From JBFKQC01 sp041627895 (GTDB lineage: Bacteria; Pseudomonadota; Alphaproteobacteria; Rhodobacterales; Rhodobacteraceae): DNA of 59,363 nt. Below are positions 26,804 to 35,057 of this stretch, one piece after another (within the stretch, counting starts at the first letter, position 1; the number at the start of each line of letters is the position of its first letter). The translations under genes and the position numbers were made by a program. The stretch covers positions 1 to 59,363 of the forward strand of contig JBFKQC010000017.1 in NCBI GenBank assembly GCA_041627895.1, in the 5' to 3' direction. The notes under the pieces were generated by a model. The model did no database searches and had not been told where the DNA came from. It was given only the letters and a program-made list of their open reading frames with translations.

Positions 26804-28201
26804 CTACGCGACTCCGCGCAGCGCGCAGGTCGGATCGCCGAGCAGCACCAGCGACCGCCAGTCCTTCGCCATGAGCTCTATCGCCAGCACGCCGCCGGCC
26901 CCTTCGCGCGTCGCCTTCAGGTCGTCGACGGCAAGCTGATAGGTCCCCAGAAGCGAACTGGCGGCGATGCGGCAGGCCTCGAGCGCCATTCCCACCGGCA
27001 GCCCGGTATAGAGCCCCTCGTAGAACGCCCGGATCAGCGGTTCGGACAGGAACTGCCTGGTGTCCGGGTGCCTGAGCGTCCAGTCGAACGTGGGCTCGAC
27101 ATGACCCACGAAAGCGCGGAGCGGTCTTTCCGCGCCGAGCAGCGCCCGCGGCAGCGGCGCGGTCATCGCCCCGCAGGCCGCCACGCCCTTGAGGATCCTG
27201 TCGACCGTAGAGCCCGCCTTGACCAGCCCGTCATAGGCGGTTTCGGCGCTGCTGCCCGCCGAACAGCAGGCCTGCGCGAACCAGACCGCGCCGGCGGGCT
27301 GCCATTGTGCCAGCAGCGTGCCCGGGTCGAGTGCCCGGTGCTGGTGATCCACCGGCAGCCCCAGCCGCGACCGCATCAGCGGCACGTCGTCCAGCGGGCC
27401 CGTGGCGCCGTGGCTGGTGGTCGCGACCAGCGACGGCTGTCGCGCCGCGAGGTCGGCGATCAGCTTGTCATGGGTCGCCGCTGCGGCGGTCAGGTATGTC
27501 GCGCCATCGCGATAGGCCGGATCGTTGTCGTCGGCGAACTTCTTGTGCAGCGGCGCCGCCACGGCGTTGCGCATCAGCCGGGTGATGTCGGCGGGCCCGT
27601 GATCGGCGGCCCAGACGGTGGTGTTCTTCGCCTGAAGCGGGCCGTCGTTCCAGTCGTCGATCAGCGCCCGCACGTAGCGTTTCAGTGCCTCGCCCGTCAG
27701 GTCGATCCGCCCCACGTACCGCGCGGTCTGCAATTGGTACTGCATCGACCAGGGGATTACCTCGGGCGTGCCCCAGATCAGCAGATAGCGGGGGATGCGC
27801 GCCCTGGCGGTACCGAAGCCCAGCGCCGACAGCATGATGTCCTGATGCGCGCCGTCCCGGTAATAGCGCCGCAGCTGTCCCTTCGGCTCGAGTTCCTTGC
27901 GATAGCGCAGGACCGGCGCATCGCCCCGCGCAGCCAGAAGCTGGCGCAGCGGCTCGGGCGCGTCCTTGCCCGCGGCCTTGTCGGCCGCGGATTCCTTGTC
28001 GTCATCGGCCATCACCAGGCCCCAGCCGACCTCGGGATGCGCCCAGTCTTGCGGCTTTGCCGGCTGCGGCCCGAGATCCAGCGCCTCGCCCACGATGCCG
28101 CGCGCCAGAAGCCGCGACTTGGTCTCGTCCGTCACGTCCGACGAATTCGCGGCTTCCGCCCCGGCCCAGGCATTGATCTGGAAGCTCTCCGGCCAGTCCA
28201 T
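26804..28201 (-). CDS. Caspase/gingipain-like cysteine peptidase-fold protein (CHAT operon, gene 4)
   Basis: A 465-residue protein with no full-length family I recognise. It contains a His-Gly motif after a hydrophobic strand (VATTSHGATGP, His264) and a later Ala-Cys motif (WFAQACCSAGSS, Cys312 or Cys313), the spacing and context of clan CD (caspase, gingipain, CHAT) His/Cys dyads. The N-terminal 130 residues are of unknown type. No signal peptide or membrane segment. It is the last gene of a four-gene operon, 13 nt after the CHAT protein gene, implying a joint role. Proteolytic activity is predicted, not shown. Confidence 0.7.
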   Translation of the reverse strand: MDWPESFQINAWAGAEAANSSDVTDETKSRLLARGIVGEALDLGPQPAKPQDWAHPEVGWGLVMADDDKESAADKAAGKDAPEPLRQLLAARGDAPVLRYRKELEPKGQLRRYYRDGAHQDIMLSALGFGTARARIPRYLLIWGTPEVIPWSMQYQLQTARYVGRIDLTGEALKRYVRALIDDWNDGPLQAKNTTVWAADHGPADITRLMRNAVAAPLHKKFADDNDPAYRDGATYLTAAAATHDKLIADLAARQPSLVATTSHGATGPLDDVPLMRSRLGLPVDHQHRALDPGTLLAQWQPAGAVWFAQACCSAGSSAETAYDGLVKAGSTVDRILKGVAACGAMTAPLPRALLGAERPLRAFVGHVEPTFDWTLRHPDTRQFLSEPLIRAFYEGLYTGLPVGMALEACRIAASSLLGTYQLAVDDLKATREGAGGVLAIELMAKDWRSLVLLGDPTCALRGVA

Positions 28202-28214
28202 CGCCCGCGCGCCC

Positions 28215-29609
28215 TCAGCCGACCGCGAGGTTCACGATGTCCTGCTCGACCGCGGCGATCCGGCCGTCGATCTGCTGTTTCTGGTCGTCGGTCAGCATCG
28301 CGTCCATCATCTCGCGCATCCGGCGCAGTGTCTTCAGCTCGCTCGCGAGATCTGCAATCGTCATGCGGTCCGGCGCGTCGCCGCCCTGCTTGGCCAGCGG
28401 CGAGACCTCGAACCCGTCGAGCCGCACGCTCATCACCGGCAGCGACCATTCCTTGACCCGCTTCGCGATCTCGGGGGGCGGGGCGGGCTGTGCCTCGCCG
28501 TAGGCCTCGCAAATCCGGTTGCGCGCGGTCGTCAGGCTCTTGCTCAGATCGAGCGGCGCGGCCGCGTTGGCGTTCAACAGCTGCCCGATCGTGGCCAGCG
28601 CATCGCCGAGGAACGCCGCGGTGAACCGGGCGACGATGTTCGACGGCACCTCTTCGCGCATGCCCACGACCACCGGCACGCCTTCGCGGACCAGCTTGAA
28701 CGCCAGCGGCGAGGTGCCCGCCTCGGCATCCGCCTCGGCCCCGGAACAGGCATTCAGCAGGACCAGCCAGGCGGAACTGGGCAGCGCATCCTCCAGATCG
28801 ACGGGCATCAGCGTGATCGGCCCGCCGCCGAAGTCCATCCCGGCATTGGCGATCTCCAGATAGCCGCCGCCGGTCGCACGGCCGTGGCAGAAGAAATGGC
28901 TGATGTGTGGCGCGAATTTCCCGAGCCTTCCAACCAGCGCCGCGCCGTTGTCCGGGACCGCCTCGACCGTGATCCAGTCGTCGCCACGGCCCCCGGCATA
29001 GGCGGCGATCTCGTCCTTCAGCGCCGCGTCGCTGGTCAGCACCAACAGCCGGAACGGATGCCCGAACGCCTCGACGGCCTTGCGGATCGCCCGCCATTCG
29101 CCGCGGCCGTCGACGTTGTGCGCCGCGATCACGCTGAAGATCCGCAGCCCGTCGGCACCCAGCACGCCGTTCGGCCCGCGCGCGTTGTTCTTCGGCGCCA
29201 CGGCGCGGACCACGGGCACCCGGCAATCGACCTCGAGAAAGCCCGCCGCCTGGTCGTGCAACAGCTCCCACGGCAAGTTCTGGGTGTCCGAGGCGAGCGC
29301 CGGTATCTCCAGCTTGATCTGCCGGCCCGCCGCGTCCTTCGGCGCATTGAGCGTGCGGTTTAGCGCGGCCTGCGCGTTGGCGTGGGTCAGGATCCCGCCG
29401 TAGAGGCAATCGCCGGCCTTCTCGACGACGTCGCTCGGCACGGCCGGGTCGCTCTTCATCTGCGCCAGCGCCGTCAGCGGGCCGTCGTTCAGCGCCAGCG
29501 GTTCGTCGTTGGCATCGGGCAGGTCCTCGCCCTCGGCCTCGACCCAGAAGCTGACCCTCTGGTCGCCATTGGCCTGCTGCGCCCGAAATCTGATCAACGT
29601 CGTGAACAT
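28215..29609 (-). CDS. CHAT-domain protein (CHAT operon, gene 3)
   Basis: A 464-residue cytoplasmic protein with the clearest CHAT domain of the operon. The CHAT entry motif LPWELLHD lies at 112-119, the His motif ISHFFCHGRA gives His242, and the Cys motif VLLNACSGAE gives Cys288. After the domain comes a C-terminal region (about 380-464) with charged helices (LASELKTLRRMREMMDAML, QQQIDGRIAAVEQDI) that looks like a coiled coil. CHAT proteins are caspase-related proteases often used in bacterial conflict and death pathways. No TPR or NTPase sensor is fused. It lies 37 nt after gene 2 and 13 nt before gene 4. Confidence 0.82.
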   Translation of the reverse strand: MFTTLIRFRAQQANGDQRVSFWVEAEGEDLPDANDEPLALNDGPLTALAQMKSDPAVPSDVVEKAGDCLYGGILTHANAQAALNRTLNAPKDAAGRQIKLEIPALASDTQNLPWELLHDQAAGFLEVDCRVPVVRAVAPKNNARGPNGVLGADGLRIFSVIAAHNVDGRGEWRAIRKAVEAFGHPFRLLVLTSDAALKDEIAAYAGGRGDDWITVEAVPDNGAALVGRLGKFAPHISHFFCHGRATGGGYLEIANAGMDFGGGPITLMPVDLEDALPSSAWLVLLNACSGAEADAEAGTSPLAFKLVREGVPVVVGMREEVPSNIVARFTAAFLGDALATIGQLLNANAAAPLDLSKSLTTARNRICEAYGEAQPAPPPEIAKRVKEWSLPVMSVRLDGFEVSPLAKQGGDAPDRMTIADLASELKTLRRMREMMDAMLTDDQKQQIDGRIAAVEQDIVNLAVG

Positions 29610-29646
29610 GGTTCTCTGAAATTCCGGCCTTCCGCGCCCCTTGGGT

Positions 29647-31098
29647 TCAATCCGATTGCGTGATCCGCGCGATGAAATCCAAGGCCCTCAGGGCGCCCTT
29701 GTCCTGCACTTCCTCGATCTGCGACTTGGTCCTGACGCTCGAAAGGCTCGCCAGTTCGCTGCGCAAAATCTGCTGCTTGTAGTCCTTGCGGGGATGCCGC
29801 GCGCCGCGATCGTAACGCGGCCCGCGCGAATAAAGCTCGGGCGCTTCCGGCGCCGCCGAGGCGATCTTGGCGAACCCGTCGTCGCGGCCGCGCTCGATCG
29901 CCAGCACGCCGCGCGTGAAGTCGCTTTCCTCGGGAACGATGTCAACGTGATGATCCTCGACCGGGTGGAACAGCGCGTTGGGATGCGCGCAAAGCTGCAT
30001 GTCGCCGGCAAGGTCTGCGTCGTATTCGCGGCAGTCGAACAGCGCGCCGTAGGTATTGACCAGCAGATCGAATTCGCCGGTCGGCGGTGCGACGAGGATC
30101 GGGCCGGGGCGGATCCAGGACAACTCGTAGGCCAGCATCCGCGTGCCGATATGCCAGATGTCCGCGCCCGTCGTGGTGAATCCCATGCCGCTGCACCCCA
30201 GAAGATCGAAGAACAGCGCAAGCTCCTGTGCGCCCACGAAGCGCGACCAGCGCCGGTCGGTGTTGCGGGTCGGCGTCTCGGCCAGCGCCAGCGCACCGTT
30301 GTCGTCGTAGAAGTAGCCGGGGCAAATGAAATGCACGAGGTCGGCGCCGGTTTCGGCGTAATGGTCGGCGATCCATTGCAGCCATGGATTGGCCAGCCGG
30401 TCGGTCTGCCGGATCGGCCCGCGCACGCGCTCGGTGCGGCCGTACCGATCGGCTTCTTCCGGGTTCGGCATCGCGATCTCAAGCCTGTCGAAATGCTCGC
30501 GCAACTGCCCAATCCTGCCCTCCATGTCCCAGAACGCGTCGAGATCGGTGAAGATCGCCACGTCCGGTTTCGGCTTCTCGTCCGCGTGAGGCTCGTTGCG
30601 GAAGATGGCGTCGAAAACCGCCAGAAGGATCTCGATATGCTCGAACACCTGCTCGGCGCCCTTGGCCAGCGGGCCAGAGGCGCAGATCGCGATGCGGCGG
30701 CTGTCGCCGGTCTGGAACGGGTTGACCAGGAAATTCGGGATCCGCAGCATCGCGCGGCCGATCGGCTTCGAGGCCAGCGCCTCCCACGGCAGCGCTGCAA
30801 GCTGGTGCGCGCCGCGCCCGATCTGCAGCCAGACTGGCTCGCCATGGCCGGTCAGGTCGACCGCATGCAGAAGCTGTTCCTTGATCGGCGTGCCGTCGAT
30901 CCCAAGCTGGTAGGGATCGACCTCGCGCGGGCGCATCACGTCGGGCAGGCCGAGCGCCTGCAGCGGCGTGAAGGCCGGCACGCCCATGGTTTCGGGGCCG
31001 CGATAGAGCTGCGAGACGACCACGGGTTGCCGGTCGCGAATCTCGATCCGACAGCGCAGGGCCGTCAGGTTGTTTTCGCGGCGGATCATGTCGGACAA
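29647..31098 (-). CDS. Divergent CHAT-like protein (CHAT operon, gene 2)
   Basis: A 483-residue protein with CHAT-like landmarks but altered motifs. LPWEALAS at 103-110 matches the CHAT entry motif, His256 lies in LVHFICPGYF where the usual His-Gly is changed to His-Phe-Ile, and Cys302 lies in LLGCSGMGF. The unusual His context could mean an inactive or specialised member, for example a sensor or substrate of the other two. The C-terminus is charged and ends LRALDFIARITQSD. The start lies 3 nt after the hydrolase stop, so the genes are coupled. Confidence 0.7.
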   Translation of the reverse strand: MSDMIRRENNLTALRCRIEIRDRQPVVVSQLYRGPETMGVPAFTPLQALGLPDVMRPREVDPYQLGIDGTPIKEQLLHAVDLTGHGEPVWLQIGRGAHQLAALPWEALASKPIGRAMLRIPNFLVNPFQTGDSRRIAICASGPLAKGAEQVFEHIEILLAVFDAIFRNEPHADEKPKPDVAIFTDLDAFWDMEGRIGQLREHFDRLEIAMPNPEEADRYGRTERVRGPIRQTDRLANPWLQWIADHYAETGADLVHFICPGYFYDDNGALALAETPTRNTDRRWSRFVGAQELALFFDLLGCSGMGFTTTGADIWHIGTRMLAYELSWIRPGPILVAPPTGEFDLLVNTYGALFDCREYDADLAGDMQLCAHPNALFHPVEDHHVDIVPEESDFTRGVLAIERGRDDGFAKIASAAPEAPELYSRGPRYDRGARHPRKDYKQQILRSELASLSSVRTKSQIEEVQDKGALRALDFIARITQSD

Positions 31099-31101
31099 GG
31101 G

Positions 31102-32460
31102 CTAACCCCGCTTCAGTAGATTGAGCATCGCCCAGAACGTGTATCCGTTTGTAACATCCGAATGCCCTTCGATGCCAGTCGCGCCGTTCAACGCCAGCAG
31201 CCTGACCTCCTTGTCCAATGCGCCATAGCCCTGGCCCGGCGCCGGCAGCGACCACGTGGCGCCCTCGCCCGGCCGCAGCCCCGACGGCCCGTATCCGCCG
31301 AGCGCCGCATACCGGCTGGGCGCGCCCAGAATCTGGACCTCACCGATATCCGCCCGGCGCCGCGCGGCAAGGTGGAACACCTGGTAAAGCGGAAAGTCGT
31401 TCGACGAAAAGGTCGAGTGGATCGGCCGGACGACCCGCGCCAGCGCCTCGCGGAACCCGCCGGGACGGCCGTCGCCGAGATCGCCGGCGAAGCAAAGGTG
31501 CGAGATCGCGGGCTGCAACAGCAGCGCGGTCTCGGCAGGTCGCGCGGCATCGGCGGCGACCAGCGCGGACAGGATCACCTTGGTGCCGTAGGAGTGGCCC
31601 ACCAGATGCAGCCGCGCCGGCGTGTCGTCGAGCACCCGGCGCAGCATCGCCGCGACGTCGCCCCGGCCCACGACCCCTGCCCGGTCCTTCATCGTCAGGA
31701 CGGTGGTCAGACGCAGCAGCTTGCGGACCGGAAACAGGTTCAGCCCCGCCACCTCGGGCCCGGCATCTGCTCCGCCGCCATCCCCGAAATCGTCGAATCC
31801 GCCCGCATCCATGTCGCCCGCCCCGCCGCCGTCGGCGGCAATCACCGGCGCGTTGCGCCAGACTTCCAAGAGGTCGTCGGCCGTGAACCGGCCGGGAACG
31901 TCGCCCGCATCGTCAAGCTGAAGCAGCTTCGGCGCGATCAGTCTTGCCAGTTCTTCCGCGCCGTCGCTGCCGATCTCGTCCCTGCCGGCAACGAGCGCAT
32001 CGAACGCCGCGCGTTCGGGCGGGTCCAGCAGGTCGCGCAGCTCGGCGGCATCGTCTTCGCCATCATTTTCCGGCGCCTCGTCATCGTCTTCCGGCGCCTC
32101 GGCGGCGAAGTCGGGCGCCTGCTCCCACGGCCAGGTCAGCGCGGCGCTCGGCCAGTAGATACCGACGAAGATCGGCTTGAAGTCCGCGGGCAGCAGCCCG
32201 GGATGCGCCTCGGCCGCGTCGCTTACCCCGCGCAGGAAGTCGCGGTAGCGGTCCAGCGCCGTGGCGTAGTCGTTGTTCCAGCCGTGGCTGAACACGATCA
32301 GGTCGCTCGCCCCGCCGGGCGCAAGCGCGGCGATCAGGTGATCCAGCGACTGCGGCGAGGTGCAGGTGCCCCGCTTGTCGAAGGTAAGCGCATAGAACGG
32401 GACGGTCTGGCCGAAGCAATCGGGCTCGTGCGAAATCGGGCCGGGTGCGGGCGGTGGCAT
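31102..32460 (-). CDS. Alpha/beta-hydrolase-fold protein (CHAT operon, gene 1)
   Basis: A 452-residue protein with an alpha/beta-hydrolase core split by a long acidic insertion. The oxyanion-type SHGWN motif is at 58-62, the nucleophile elbow GHSYG places Ser290, and His433 in EGHSDVTNGY is a plausible catalytic His. Residues about 117-235 hold a low-complexity acidic stretch rich in Asp, Glu and Gly. The start at 32460 is chosen for its AAGGAGTG ribosome site; an in-frame ATG at 32529 would add 23 residues. First gene of the operon, downstream of lacI on the same strand. It may be an esterase, lipase or proteolytic target. Confidence 0.75.
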   Translation of the reverse strand: MPPPAPGPISHEPDCFGQTVPFYALTFDKRGTCTSPQSLDHLIAALAPGGASDLIVFSHGWNNDYATALDRYRDFLRGVSDAAEAHPGLLPADFKPIFVGIYWPSAALTWPWEQAPDFAAEAPEDDDEAPENDGEDDAAELRDLLDPPERAAFDALVAGRDEIGSDGAEELARLIAPKLLQLDDAGDVPGRFTADDLLEVWRNAPVIAADGGGAGDMDAGGFDDFGDGGGADAGPEVAGLNLFPVRKLLRLTTVLTMKDRAGVVGRGDVAAMLRRVLDDTPARLHLVGHSYGTKVILSALVAADAARPAETALLLQPAISHLCFAGDLGDGRPGGFREALARVVRPIHSTFSSNDFPLYQVFHLAARRRADIGEVQILGAPSRYAALGGYGPSGLRPGEGATWSLPAPGQGYGALDKEVRLLALNGATGIEGHSDVTNGYTFWAMLNLLKRG

Positions 32461-32530
32461 AATGGCACTCCTTGAACTGCGAACGTCAAAACAGACCTGC
32501 TGTAAATGCAACTCCTGAATACGCCCCATA

Positions 32531-32558
32531 GGCTGTTTCTTCCTACCAGAAACAAGCC
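32531..32558 (-). terminator. Imperfect hairpin downstream of lacI, upstream of the CHAT operon
   Basis: GGCTGTTTCT (32531-32540) pairs with AGAAACAAGCC (32548-32558) with one bulge. It is 47 nt beyond the lacI stop and about 70 nt before the hydrolase start. It could be the lacI terminator or a protein-binding site in the promoter of the CHAT operon; no U-tract is seen. Confidence 0.4.
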
Positions 32559-32605
32559 ATGGTTGGTAGCCCGGCCCGGCACCTGAGCCGGGGGCGCGCG
32601 GCGCG

Positions 32606-33628
32606 CTATCGCGGCCAGCCCGGCGGCACGCGGGCCGAGCCGCGCACGACCAGCGGCCCGTCGATCGCCAGGCGGCGCGGATCGTCGCGGTCATTCTCGA
32701 TCTGGTCGACGAGTATCGCCACCGTCTCGGCCACCATGCGGTTCGCGGGCTGGCGCACCGTGGTCAGGTCATAGCCACCCCATGCGGCGCTGGGCACGTC
32801 GTCGTAGCCGACGACCGACACGTCGCCGGGCACCTCGAGGCCAAGCTCGAACCGAATCACGTCCATCACCGCGAAGGCCATGTGATCGCTGGCCACGAAC
32901 ACCGCATCCGGCCGTTCGGCCCTGCCGAACATCCGCCGCGCCGCCTCGCGCGCGGTCTCGGGCCGGAAATCGCCGATCTCGCGGGCGAACAGCTCGACCC
33001 CCGCCATCGACAACCCGGCGCGAAACCCGAATTCCCGGTCGCGCTGGGTCGAGGCGCCCTGCCACCCGGCGATGTACCCGATCCGCTGATGCCCGCCGGC
33101 CAGCAGGAACTCGGCGACCTTGCGCCCGCCTGCCACGTTGTCCGAGGTGACGGCCGAAAGCGTCTCGTCGTCCTGGCTGCGGTTGAACAGCACCACCGGC
33201 ACGCCCGCCTCGCGGCACCGGCGGTTCAACTCGGACCCCAGCGCCACCGAGGCGGCGATGATGCCGTCGACCTGATAGTCCAGGATCTCGTCGATCACCG
33301 CATCGACGTTGCCGCCGGTCTTCGGTGCCATGAAGACCAGCACGTGATAGCCCTTGTCCTGCAGCGCGTTGGACAGCATCTCCAGCGCCAGCGGATAGAA
33401 CTGGTTGTCGAGATAGGCGACGACCAGGCCGATGATCCGGCTTCGGCCAGACACCATGGCCCGCGCCAGCACGTTGGGGCGATAGCCAAGCTCGGCCGCT
33501 GCCTTGCGCACCTTCTCGACCGTCTTGGCAGAGGCCGAGGCGCCCGGTGTGAACACCCGGCTGACGGCCGAGCGGCTGACGCCCGCGCGCTTGGCGACCT
33601 CGAGCGAGGTGACGCGCCGCCCGGTCAC
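32606..33628 (-). CDS. LacI-family transcriptional regulator
   Basis: A 340-residue LacI regulator. The N-terminal helix-turn-helix and hinge (VTSLEVAKRAGVSRSAVSRVF, then ASAKTVEKVRKAAAELGYRPN) are complete, followed by a periplasmic-binding-protein-like effector domain (IIGLVVAYLDNQFYPLALEML onwards). It lies downstream of the ABC ATPase gene on the same strand. It is the obvious candidate to bind the LacI-type palindrome in the divergent promoter at 34921-34940 and to control the ABC and catabolic genes in response to a sugar-like inducer. Confidence 0.88.
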   Translation of the reverse strand: MTGRRVTSLEVAKRAGVSRSAVSRVFTPGASASAKTVEKVRKAAAELGYRPNVLARAMVSGRSRIIGLVVAYLDNQFYPLALEMLSNALQDKGYHVLVFMAPKTGGNVDAVIDEILDYQVDGIIAASVALGSELNRRCREAGVPVVLFNRSQDDETLSAVTSDNVAGGRKVAEFLLAGGHQRIGYIAGWQGASTQRDREFGFRAGLSMAGVELFAREIGDFRPETAREAARRMFGRAERPDAVFVASDHMAFAVMDVIRFELGLEVPGDVSVVGYDDVPSAAWGGYDLTTVRQPANRMVAETVAILVDQIENDRDDPRRLAIDGPLVVRGSARVPPGWPR

Positions 33629-33716
33629 GCGGAAACGCCGCCGGGCATCGCCCCGCGCCCGGGGGCCGCCGCCATGGTCATCCCGATGGCACGAGCCGAC
33701 GCAGCACCGGCCACGA

Positions 33717-34769
33717 TCAGGTCTCTATGGCCGTGCCCGTCCGCGCATCGAAGAAATGGCAGATGTTACCCGGCACGGCGATCGAGATGTCGTCGTCGAT
33801 TTCGGCGCGGAACGCCTTGTCGGCCTTCACCGCGACCAGCAAGCCGCCGATCCGCACCGTGATCATCGTCGCCTCGCCGAGCAGCTCCAGCGAATAGATC
33901 GGCGCATTGATCTGGCCGGTTCCGCCCGGCGCCAGCGCGGCGTCTTCGGCCCTGAAGCCCAGCGTCACCGCGCCGTCCGGCAGGCCGGTGCCGTCGATCC
34001 TGGTGTTCTCGGCGACGAAACTGCCACCCTCGATCCGGCCGTCGACGAGGTTCATTGCAGGCGAACCGATGAAGCCCGCGACGAAGGTGTTTGCGGGGCG
34101 GTTGTAGATTTCCGTCGGGCTGCCGACCTGCTGCACCACGCCCTTGTTCATCACCACCACGCGGTCGGCCAGCGTCATCGCCTCGATCTGGTCGTGGGTG
34201 ACGTAGATCGTCGTGACCTGCAATTCGTGGCTGAGGTTCTTGATCTGCGCGCGGGTCGAGACCCGCAGCTTGGCGTCGAGGTTGGACAGGGGCTCGTCCA
34301 TCAGGAACACGTTCGGCTCGCGCACGATGGCACGGGCCAGGGCCACGCGCTGGCGCTGGCCGCCCGACAATTCGGCCGGCTTGCGATGCAGGAACTCGTC
34401 CAGCTCGACCATGCCGGCCGCACGCCGCACCTTGGCGTCGTGGCTGGCCGGGTCGATCTTGCGCACCTTCAGCGGGAAGCGGATGTTCTCGTAGACGTTC
34501 ATGTTGGGGTACAGCGCATAGCTTTGGAACACCATCGCCACGTCGCGGTCCTTGGGGTCGAGGTCGTTGACGACCTTTCCGTCGACGACGATCTGGCCCT
34601 CGGTGATCTCCTCGAGACCGGCGATCATCCGCATGGTCGTTGTCTTGCCGCAGCCCGACGGGCCCAGAAGGACCAGGAATTCCCTGTCGGCGATGGTCAG
34701 GTCGAAGTTGTCCACACCGACGAACGAACCCCACCGCTTTGACACATTTTGCAGCTGAATCTCCGCCAC
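33717..34769 (-). CDS. Sugar-type ABC transporter ATP-binding protein
   Basis: A 350-residue MalK/UgpC-class ATPase with Walker A GPSGCGKTT, Q-loop FQSYALYPNM, signature LSGGQRQR, Walker B VFLMDEPLSNLDA, switch His in VTHDQ and a C-terminal TOBE domain. The start is a GTG at 34769 placed just before AEIQLQNVSKRWG, 7 nt after an AGGA ribosome site. It is divergent from the binding-protein/permease genes at 35058-38313, with which it should form one transporter. Confidence 0.88.
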   Translation of the reverse strand: MAEIQLQNVSKRWGSFVGVDNFDLTIADREFLVLLGPSGCGKTTTMRMIAGLEEITEGQIVVDGKVVNDLDPKDRDVAMVFQSYALYPNMNVYENIRFPLKVRKIDPASHDAKVRRAAGMVELDEFLHRKPAELSGGQRQRVALARAIVREPNVFLMDEPLSNLDAKLRVSTRAQIKNLSHELQVTTIYVTHDQIEAMTLADRVVVMNKGVVQQVGSPTEIYNRPANTFVAGFIGSPAMNLVDGRIEGGSFVAENTRIDGTGLPDGAVTLGFRAEDAALAPGGTGQINAPIYSLELLGEATMITVRIGGLLVAVKADKAFRAEIDDDISIAVPGNICHFFDARTGTAIET

Positions 34770-34920
34770 GCCGTCCTCCCGGCCAATTTCTTGCACGCGT
34801 TTTCGACAGAGTGCCAATCCGCGAGCGCCTTGGCAAGCGGTAGTTTTCCGAAGGAATCCACAAATTTTGCGTGCGCCCCCTGAAGTCTGCACTTGCAAAG
34901 CGCCGCAAAATGGCCGTAGG

Positions 34921-34940
34921 ATTTGCACGCGAATGCAAAT
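34921..34940. promoter_or_regulatory. LacI-type operator in the divergent ABC promoter
   Basis: ATTTGCA (34921-34927) and TGCAAAT (34934-34940) form a perfect inverted repeat around a 6-bp centre with a central CG step, the layout of LacI-family operators. A degenerate half-site (TTGCACGCG) recurs near 34793. It lies in the 288-nt region between the divergent ATPase and binding-protein genes. The nearby LacI protein is the probable ligand. Confidence 0.7.
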
Positions 34941-35057
34941 TTCAGGAGGGGTGCCGTTCGCTTGACTCAGGGGCGACCGGGTGCAGTGCTGAACATCGCG
35001 GAACCGGTCCGGCAGAGGCCGGCCCGACAAAACGACAATCCAGGGAGAAGACGCAAC

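Noticed and set aside
32529..32531. Alternative upstream start for the CHAT-operon hydrolase
   Set aside because: Adds 23 residues, but the ATG at 32460 has the better ribosome site (AAGGAGTG); kept as alternative only.
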